Below, one piece after another: positions 31,946-37,229 of a stretch of DNA of 37,229 bases. The stretch comes from JAVBLG01 sp031553655. GTDB taxonomy: Bacteria > Desulfobacterota > Desulfovibrionia > Desulfovibrionales > Desulfovibrionaceae. The stretch spans positions 1 to 37,229 of the forward strand of contig JAVBLG010000098.1 in NCBI GenBank assembly GCA_031553655.1, given 5' to 3'. Each line of letters opens with the position of its first letter. The first letter of the stretch is position 1. Below the pieces are notes generated by a model. It was given only the letters and a program-made list of their open reading frames with translations, had not been told where the DNA came from and searched no databases. Position numbers and translations under genes: made by a program.

Positions 31946-32712
31946 AAAAGTTTCGAGGCGCTTTCGTAAAAACCGAGCAGGAAATTGCCACCATGCGTGA
32001 AGCGAATCGTATGGTGGCCAATATCCTGGATGCCTTGGGTGATGCCGTGCGCCCCGGGGCGGCGACCATGGAGTTTGAAAAACTTGCTGTGGACATGTGC
32101 AAAAAGTACAAGGTTAAACCCGCCTTTATGGGATACTGCGGCTACCCCTTTGCGCTTTGTTGCTCGGTCAACGAACAGGTTGTGCATGGTTTCCCTTCGT
32201 CACGTGTGCTTGTGGAGGGCGATATAGTCAGTTTTGACATGGGCGTCGTCTACAATGGACTTTATGGCGACGCTGCCCGTACCTTTGCCGTGGGTGAGGT
32301 GAGTGAAGAGGCAAAAAGGCTGATGCGTGTAACAGAAGCTTCGCTTATGGCCGGCATAAAGGCGGCTCTTGCGGGCAACGATGTGTACGCCATTGGCGAA
32401 GCGGTGCAGAAGGTTGCCGAGGCCGAAGGCCTTGGCGTGGTGCGCCGATTTGTGGGACACGGTATTGGAGCCAAGCTGCACGAAAAACCGGAAATTCCCA
32501 ACTTCAAACCCGCTATGCAGGGGATGCCCCTTCAGGAAGGCATGGTGCTGGCCATTGAGCCCATGATTACCTTGGGGGGATATGATGTTGAAGTTTTGTC
32601 CGATAACTGGACGGCCGTGACCAAAGACGGATCCCTGGCTGCCCATTTTGAACATAGCGTAGCTGTCACAAAAAATGGTCCGATGATACTGAGCATTTCG
32701 GATCGTGGATAG
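31942..32712 (+). CDS. map: Methionine aminopeptidase, type I
   Basis: This 256-residue cytosolic metalloenzyme removes the initiator Met from new proteins. All metal ligands are in place: D99 (SFDMG), D110 (YGDAARTF), H173 (GHGIG), E206 (IEPM) and E237 (FEHS), with H82 (VVHGFPS) at the substrate site. The start is TTG at 31942, overlapping the secY stop by four bases; the next in-frame ATG (codon 18) would cut off the conserved first helix (TEQEIATMREANRMVA), so TTG is preferred. Its coupling to secY is likely. Confidence 0.95.
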   Translation: MKKFRGAFVKTEQEIATMREANRMVANILDALGDAVRPGAATMEFEKLAVDMCKKYKVKPAFMGYCGYPFALCCSVNEQVVHGFPSSRVLVEGDIVSFDMGVVYNGLYGDAARTFAVGEVSEEAKRLMRVTEASLMAGIKAALAGNDVYAIGEAVQKVAEAEGLGVVRRFVGHGIGAKLHEKPEIPNFKPAMQGMPLQEGMVLAIEPMITLGGYDVEVLSDNWTAVTKDGSLAAHFEHSVAVTKNGPMILSISDRG

Positions 32713-32794
32713 GCAGCTCTGGTAATTAGGTTGTTGATAAATATCCTCTTGAGCTATTTTGTTGCGGCTGACAGATGTTCAATAGGGAATCTGG

Positions 32795-32823
32795 TTGACA
32801 GGCGAAAAAAAATTAGCTAAGTA
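32795..32823 (+). promoter_or_regulatory. Weak candidate promoter before rpmJ
   Basis: A perfect TTGACA (32795-32800) lies in the 184-base gap between map and rpmJ. The best -10 at 17 bases is only TAAGTA (32818-32823), so a second promoter for rpmJ-rplQ is possible but unproven. Confidence 0.3.
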
Positions 32824-32896
32824 TGTCTGTTCCTGCCTTATATTTTTCCGGTAGGGCGGATGATAGCGTTTAATGTCAAGTCTTGGAGACAAGCAA

Positions 32897-33010
32897 ATGA
32901 AAGTCAGGCCTTCAGTGAAAAAAATGTGCCCCAAGTGCAAGCTGATCCGCCGCGCCGGCGTACTCAGAGTAATATGTGAAAATCCCCGGCACAAGCAGCG
33001 CCAGGGCTAG
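32897..33010 (+). CDS. rpmJ: Ribosomal protein L36, zinc-binding type
   Basis: This 37-residue 50S protein starts MKVRPSVKKMCPKCKLIRRA with zinc ligands C11, C14, C27 and H32. GGAG precedes the ATG. The alternative Cys-less form, used in zinc-poor conditions, is not in this window. It is the first gene after the map gap; infA, often next to it, is missing here. Confidence 0.97.
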   Translation: MKVRPSVKKMCPKCKLIRRAGVLRVICENPRHKQRQG

Positions 33011-33025
33011 GGCAGGAGAGCGAAA

Positions 33026-33394
33026 GTGGCCAGAATAGCAGGTGTTGAATTGCCTCGCGGCAAACGCGCGGATATCGCGTTGACTTATATTTATGGAATA
33101 GGCCGGGCTACGGCTTTGAAGATTCTTGATGCCACCGGCGTCAACTGGACTCGTAGTATCGACGATTTGTCGGCTGACGAAGTCAATGAGTTGCGTAAGG
33201 AGCTGGAACAGAATTATAAGGTCGAGGGCGACCTTCGGCGCGAAGTTTCCAGCAATATCAAGCGTCTTATGGACATCGGCTGCTATCGCGGCCTTCGTCA
33301 CCGCCGTGGTCTGCCGGTGCGCGGCCAGCGCACCCATACCAATGCGCGCACTCGCAAGGGGCCGTCGCGCGGGGCTGTGGGCAAGAAAAAATAA
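33026..33394 (+). CDS. rpsM: Ribosomal protein S13
   Basis: This 122-residue 30S head protein contacts P-site tRNA and L5. It shows ARIAGVELPRGKRADIALTY, IYGIGRATALKIL, RGLRHRRGLPVRGQRTHTNA and the basic end RKGPSRGAVGKKK. The start is GTG with GGAGAG five bases before it. Confidence 0.98.
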   Translation: MARIAGVELPRGKRADIALTYIYGIGRATALKILDATGVNWTRSIDDLSADEVNELRKELEQNYKVEGDLRREVSSNIKRLMDIGCYRGLRHRRGLPVRGQRTHTNARTRKGPSRGAVGKKK

Positions 33395-33432
33395 AGCATC
33401 TTAATGCTATAAAAAATCGCAGGAAGTGAGAC

Positions 33433-33822
33433 ATGGCCAGACCCAAAAGAGCGGTCAAGAAAAGGGAGAAGAAAAATATCCCGGTGGGCGTAGCCCATAT
33501 ACAGGCGTCGTTCAACAATACGATAATCACCTTTACCGATACTCGCGGTAATGCCGTAAGCTGGGCTTCGGCCGGGCAGAGCGGTTTTAAAGGTTCGCGC
33601 AAGTCAACCCCCTTTGCCGCGCAGGTTGCCGCTGAAACTGCGGCCCGTAAAGCTCAGGAAAACGGAATGCGTACCGTGGGCGTTTATGTGAAGGGGCCTG
33701 GTTCAGGTCGTGAAGCGGCCATGCGGGCCATCAATTCGGTGGGCTTCAAGGTGGCTTTTATTCGCGATGTTACTCCCATTCCGCACAATGGATGCCGTCC
33801 GCCGAAACGGCGTCGCGTCTAG
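33433..33822 (+). CDS. rpsK: Ribosomal protein S11
   Basis: This 129-residue 30S platform protein shows HIQASFNNTIITFTDTRGN, SAGQSGFKGSRKSTPFAAQV, KGPGSGREAAMRAI and the end DVTPIPHNGCRPPKRRRV, all standard. AGGAAG precedes the ATG, 38 bases after rpsM. Confidence 0.98.
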   Translation: MARPKRAVKKREKKNIPVGVAHIQASFNNTIITFTDTRGNAVSWASAGQSGFKGSRKSTPFAAQVAAETAARKAQENGMRTVGVYVKGPGSGREAAMRAINSVGFKVAFIRDVTPIPHNGCRPPKRRRV

Positions 33823-33841
33823 ACAAATATAAGGACCAGAC

Positions 33842-34468
33842 ATGGCTAAATATACCGAAGCCAAGTGCCGCATGTGCCGCCGCGAAGGCACAAAGTTGTT
33901 TTTGAAAGGCGATCGCTGCTTTTCTGATAAATGCGCCTATGACCGGCGCCCGTATTCTCCTGGCCAACATGGCCGCGCTCGCAAGAAGATTAGCGAATAC
34001 GCGGTTCAGCTCAGAGAAAAGCAAAAGGTGCGTCGCGTTTATGGCGTGCTGGAACGTCAGTTTCACGGTTATTTCATCAAGGCCGACATGGCCAAGGGCG
34101 TAACCGGCGCCAATTTGCTTTCTTTCCTTGAGCGTCGTCTTGATAATGTGGTGTACCGCCTTGGTTTCGCCAACTCGCGTAACCAGGCCAGGCAGCTCGT
34201 ACGGCATGCCATTTTCACCCTTAATGGACATAAAGTTTCCATTCCTTCGCTGATTGTCAGAGTTGGCGACGTGATTGAAGTTCCCGAAAAGAATCGTAAA
34301 ATTCCTGTTCTGGCTGAAGCCAAGGAAGCGGTGGCCCGCCGTGGTTGTCCGGCTTGGCTTGAAGTGGACGGTCCGGCTTTCAAGGGCGTGATTAAGGCTC
34401 TGCCGCAGCGCGAAGACATCCAATTCCCCATCAACGAGCACATGATCGTCGAACTGTATTCGAAATAA
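33842..34468 (+). CDS. rpsD: Ribosomal protein S4, zinc-binding type
   Basis: This 208-residue 16S-binding protein and assembly starter has C9, C12, C26 and C31 near the N-terminus (KCRMCRREG ... RCFSDKC), the C+ form. SPGQHGRARKKISEY and the S4 RNA-binding domain (FLERRLDNVVYRLGFANSR) follow. In E. coli S4 represses the alpha operon; no conserved pseudoknot was checked here. Its stop overlaps the first ATG of the rpoA frame. Confidence 0.98.
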   Translation: MAKYTEAKCRMCRREGTKLFLKGDRCFSDKCAYDRRPYSPGQHGRARKKISEYAVQLREKQKVRRVYGVLERQFHGYFIKADMAKGVTGANLLSFLERRLDNVVYRLGFANSRNQARQLVRHAIFTLNGHKVSIPSLIVRVGDVIEVPEKNRKIPVLAEAKEAVARRGCPAWLEVDGPAFKGVIKALPQREDIQFPINEHMIVELYSK

Positions 34469-34479
34469 TGGGGGCCGTA

Positions 34480-35523
34480 ATGCTTATTAAACAAGGCGAA
34501 CGGCTTATCAACACCCGCAACTGGTCCGAGCTGGTAAAGACGGATCAGATTGTTCGTGATAATGACGCTGCCGATACCATGTACGGCAAGTTTATTTGCG
34601 AACCTTTGGAGCGCGGTTTTGGAACGACTATCGGCAATGCTCTGCGGAGGGTGCTCTTGTCTTCCCTGCAGGGTGCCGCTTTCGTTTCGGTGAAGATTGC
34701 CGGGGTGCAGCATGAGTTCACCACTATTCACGGCGTGCTTGAGGATGTGACCGACATCGTTCTCAACCTCAAGCAAGTACGAATTTTGATGAACAGTGAA
34801 GATCCGCAGCGTATCATTCTACATGCCGAAGGCGCGGGCCCGGTAACAGCCGCCGTGATCAAGGGCAATCAGAATGTGCAGATTCTCAACCCGCAGCAGC
34901 ACATAGCCACACTAACTGAAAATGTGAACCTCGACATGGAATTTGAGGTGCGCATGGGTAAGGGCTATGTGCCCGCCGACATGCATGAGGGGTTGAACGA
35001 GGAAATTGGGCTGATCAAGCTTGATTCCAGTTATTCCCCCGTGCGCAAGGTTTCCTATACTGTGGAGCAGGCGCGCGTGGGTCAGATGACCAACTATGAC
35101 AAGCTGATTTTGGAAGTATGGACCGACGGTTCGGTCACTCCTGAAGACGCGGTCGCATATAGCGCCAAGATTATTAAAGAACAGATTTCCGTTTTTATCA
35201 ACTTCGACGAGCATATTTCCGGCGATACTTCCTCTGGAGGTGGCGATGGAAGCGAGTTGAATGAAAGCCTTTACAAGGGCATTGATGAGCTTGAGCTTTC
35301 GGTGCGGGCCACAAACTGCCTGCGCAGTGCCAATATTTCCCTGGTGGGCGAATTGGTGCAGAGAAGTGAAAATGAAATGCTCAAGACCAAGAATTTTGGC
35401 CGTAAGTCGCTTGATGAAATCAAGCGTGTTCTTATGGACATGGGCCTTGATTTTGGTATGAAGGTTGATAATTTCGAGAAGAAATATCAGGATTGGAAAA
35501 GGAAGCAGCAAAATGAGGCATAA
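34480..35523 (+). CDS. rpoA: RNA polymerase alpha subunit
   Basis: This 347-residue subunit dimerises to start polymerase assembly. The N-terminal domain has FICEPLERGFGTTIGNALRRVLLSSLQGAA and IHGVLEDVTDI; a Gly/Ser/Asp-rich linker near 245 leads to the C-terminal domain LELSVRATNCLRSANISLVGELV with KNFGRKSLDEI, which binds UP elements and activators. ATG at 34480 is chosen because GGGGG lies before it; an in-frame ATG four codons upstream (34468) overlaps the rpsD stop and has no separate site. Confidence 0.97.
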   Translation: MLIKQGERLINTRNWSELVKTDQIVRDNDAADTMYGKFICEPLERGFGTTIGNALRRVLLSSLQGAAFVSVKIAGVQHEFTTIHGVLEDVTDIVLNLKQVRILMNSEDPQRIILHAEGAGPVTAAVIKGNQNVQILNPQQHIATLTENVNLDMEFEVRMGKGYVPADMHEGLNEEIGLIKLDSSYSPVRKVSYTVEQARVGQMTNYDKLILEVWTDGSVTPEDAVAYSAKIIKEQISVFINFDEHISGDTSSGGGDGSELNESLYKGIDELELSVRATNCLRSANISLVGELVQRSENEMLKTKNFGRKSLDEIKRVLMDMGLDFGMKVDNFEKKYQDWKRKQQNEA

Positions 35524-35944
35524 CAATATCGGTAAAAAGTTTTCGCGGACGCCGTCGCACCGCAAGGCCATGTTTGCCAATATGGCCAAAGCCATTCTTA
35601 CGCACGGCAAAATCCGTACCACCGAGACCAAGGCCAAAGAGCTGCGCCGTACGGTGGATCCGCTGATTACTCTGGCTTTGCGCAATGATTTGCATGCGCG
35701 CCGCCAAGCCTATCAGGTGCTTTGCGATCACCAGCTGGTGAAAAGGCTCTTCGACGTTATCGGTCCGGCCTATTCGGGCATAGCCGGGGGCTTTACCAGG
35801 GTTATTAAACTGGCCATGCCCCGCAAGGGCGACAATGCCCCCTTGGCTATACTTGAACTGACGCATTTTCCGGCCGAAGCAGCTGAAAAGCCCAAAAAGC
35901 AAAAAAGCGCCAAAGCTAAAGAATCTGAAGCCCCCAAGGAATAG
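35513..35944 (+). CDS. rplQ: Ribosomal protein L17
   Basis: This 143-residue 50S protein at the tunnel exit shows MRHNNIGKKFSRTPSHRKAM, MAKAILTHGKIRTTETKAKELR and GFTRVIKLAMPRKGDNAPLAI. A Lys/Ala/Glu-rich tail of about 20 residues extends beyond the E. coli length. It starts 11 bases inside the rpoA end with AGGAAG before the ATG. It is the last gene of the cluster. Confidence 0.97.
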   Translation: MRHNNIGKKFSRTPSHRKAMFANMAKAILTHGKIRTTETKAKELRRTVDPLITLALRNDLHARRQAYQVLCDHQLVKRLFDVIGPAYSGIAGGFTRVIKLAMPRKGDNAPLAILELTHFPAEAAEKPKKQKSAKAKESEAPKE

Positions 35945-35977
35945 CCGGGCGGCTTGAGGCGTGTTGGTCAACCTTGG

Positions 35978-36038
35978 ACGCGCCTTTGGGACGTTTCGAT
36001 GTATTATGCATCAACGTCGCAAGGGCGCGTTTGTTTTT
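35978..36038 (+). terminator. Terminator of the ribosomal-protein cluster
   Basis: ACGCGCC pairs with GGCGCGT around a second hairpin (GACGTT ... GATG / CATC-AACGTC), and the structure is followed by TTGTTTTT. An overlapping alternative stem (AGGCGTGTT / GGACGCGCCT) lies just upstream. Confidence 0.75.
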
Positions 36039-36157
36039 GAAGTCGTAGAAATATATTTTTTTTAAGACTATAGGCTTATGACTCTTTTTTGAGCGACAGG
36101 CTGCGGCGGGTGGCTTTTACTGTGAATATTTGATGCTATGACCTTCGGAGCGAATAA

Positions 36158-37210
36158 ATGAAACTGTTGGAAAGAGCCAAAGCGGCCGGCTGAGCGGCAA
36201 AAGCTGCTCCAGGGGACCTGGAGCGACTTATTGCCCCGCATCTCGGCAAATCCAATGATCGTGGCCGGGTTCTTGCCGGGCGGGCTTACAATGAAGATGC
36301 CGCTGTGCTTTCCGTGCCGTCCGGCATGGCGATTGTGCAGACAGTGGACATTATCGCACCGGTTGTGAACGATGGTTTTCATTTTGGGCGCATAGCCGCC
36401 GCCAATGCCCTTTCAGATGTTTATGCCATGGGCGGTGAAGCTTGGTGTGCCATGAACATCGCCTGTCTGCCCGTGGACGGCATGAATGAGGATACTTCCG
36501 CTGTTTTCAGCGCTATCTTGCAAGGCGGTATTTCAGCCTTGGAAGACGCTGAAGCTGTGTTGGTGGGCGGGCATACCGTTGAAGATGCGGAAATAAAGTA
36601 CGGCCTTGCGGTGACCGGTATTATCGACCCCAAGCATATTGCCGGAAATGACGGAATTTGCCCTGGTGACGCGCTTATTCTGACCAAACCCGTTGGTACA
36701 GGCATTCTGGCCACAGCGGTAAAGGCGCGTTTTGACGGCTTTGAAGAAAGCGAGCGCGTACTGATGCATTGGTGCGGTATGCTCAACAGGGGCGCGGCAA
36801 AAGTTATACGCGCCATGAAGCTTGAGGCGGCCACCGACATTACCGGCTTTGGCCTTGGAGGGCACGCTCTGGAAATGGCCAAAGCCTCGGACGTTAATAT
36901 TGAGATTTACAGTTCGGATGTGCCACTTTTGCCTATGGCTGAAGAATACGCCAAGAGTGGTCTTATTCCCGTCGGCAGCCATCACAATCGTAAGCATTTT
37001 TCCATTTGCACCGAGAAAAGCTCGAGTGTTTCCCAGGCCTTGGAAAGTATCATTTTTGACGCGCAAACTTCTGGTGGGCTGCTTTTGGCCGTGCCACAGG
37101 GGCGCGAAGCTGAAGCGCTGGAACTACTGGCCGCTGAAGGCATTATTGGAAGTCTTGTCGGTCGGGCTTTGCCCGGCTCATCTGGCGGCGGGCGTTTATA
37201 TTTAAGATAA
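36158..37210 (+). CDS. selD: Selenide, water dikinase containing selenocysteine (TGA at codon 12)
   Basis: SelD makes selenophosphate from selenide and ATP for selenocysteine and tRNA modification. The true start is ATG 36158, with GGAG before it. Reading through TGA at 36191-36193 gives a 350-residue protein opening MKLLERAKAAGUAAKAAPGD, where U12 sits at the catalytic Cys/Sec position and K15 at the conserved lysine (Cys17 and Lys20 in E. coli). Downstream come AYNEDAAVLS, QTVDIIAPVVND, AAANALSDVYAMGG, VGGHTVEDAEIKYGL and TDITGFGLGGHALEMA, all family motifs. A frame opened only after the TGA (GTG 36305) would lack the ATP-binding and catalytic loop. A short hairpin after the TGA fits a SECIS. 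Confidence 0.95.
36191..36224 (+). promoter_or_regulatory. Selenocysteine TGA codon with SECIS-like hairpin
   Basis: The TGA (36191-36193) is followed after 12 bases by an 8-bp perfect stem GCTCCAGG / CCTGGAGC (36206-36224) with apical GGA. The loop lies 21-23 bases after the TGA, within the range known for bacterial SECIS elements bound by SelB. Confidence 0.8.
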
Positions 37211-37229
37211 TTGTGGGGGGAAGGGGAAA

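Noticed and set aside
36305..37210. SelD starting at GTG 36305
   Set aside because: It would lack the catalytic loop; conserved sequence continues upstream through an in-frame TGA to an ATG with a ribosome site.

Overview
The window reads as a chromosomal stretch of a sulfate-reducer-type deltaproteobacterium of the Desulfovibrio group (Desulfovibrionaceae). This is inferred from the style of the flagellin and ribosomal proteins, a SelD that itself contains selenocysteine, a carboxynorspermidine-type polyamine enzyme, and a large TIGR03960-type radical SAM protein. No phage, insertion sequence, CRISPR array, tRNA or rRNA was recognised.

Left part (1-7300): a partial purH (minus) diverges from nspC (plus). 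Then come a small unknown gene, the TIGR03960-type radical SAM/DUF2344 protein and a small Sm-like-looking protein, all on the minus strand. A hairpin-rich intergenic element precedes rnc, and a single flagellin gene lies on the minus strand behind a textbook sigma-54 site.

Middle part (7600-21100): a cluster on the plus strand encodes an alpha-oxoamine-synthase-like PLP enzyme, two related family-4-type glycosyltransferases flanking a polysaccharide-deacetylase-like protein, and a glutamine-hydrolysing AsnB-type amidotransferase. The set suggests assembly and amidation of a glycan or glycolipid, but the product is unknown. It is followed by htpX, a small lipoprotein, and a 655-residue protein. 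That protein joins an Arg/Asp-rich tandem-repeat tail, a chorismate-mutase-like helical segment and an EPSP-synthase-like fold that seems to have lost its catalytic residues. A small coiled-coil gene overlaps its end. A PEBP-like lipoprotein (minus), a class I aminotransferase and an unknown 170-residue protein complete this part.

Right part (21100-35950): one long ribosomal-protein cluster runs rpsJ-rplC-rplD-rplW-rplB-rpsS-rplV-rpsC-rplP-rpmC-rpsQ-rplN-rplX-rplE-rpsN-rpsH-rplF-rplR-rpsE-rpmD-rplO-secY-map-rpmJ-rpsM-rpsK-rpsD-rpoA-rplQ. It fuses the S10, spc and alpha operons. A roughly 500-base structured leader precedes it, strong hairpins sit in the gaps around rplO, and a terminator closes it. 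adk and infA, often found near secY/rpmJ elsewhere, are absent here. S4, S14, L24 and L36 all carry Cys-type zinc sites.

Right edge: selD is read through an in-frame TGA at codon 12, with a compact hairpin just downstream that fits a bacterial SECIS. The strongest candidates for new biology are the degenerate EPSP-synthase-fold fusion, the PLP-enzyme/glycosyltransferase/amidotransferase cluster, the tandem-hairpin element before rnc, and the structured ribosomal leader. All functions come from reading the sequence; no database search was run.
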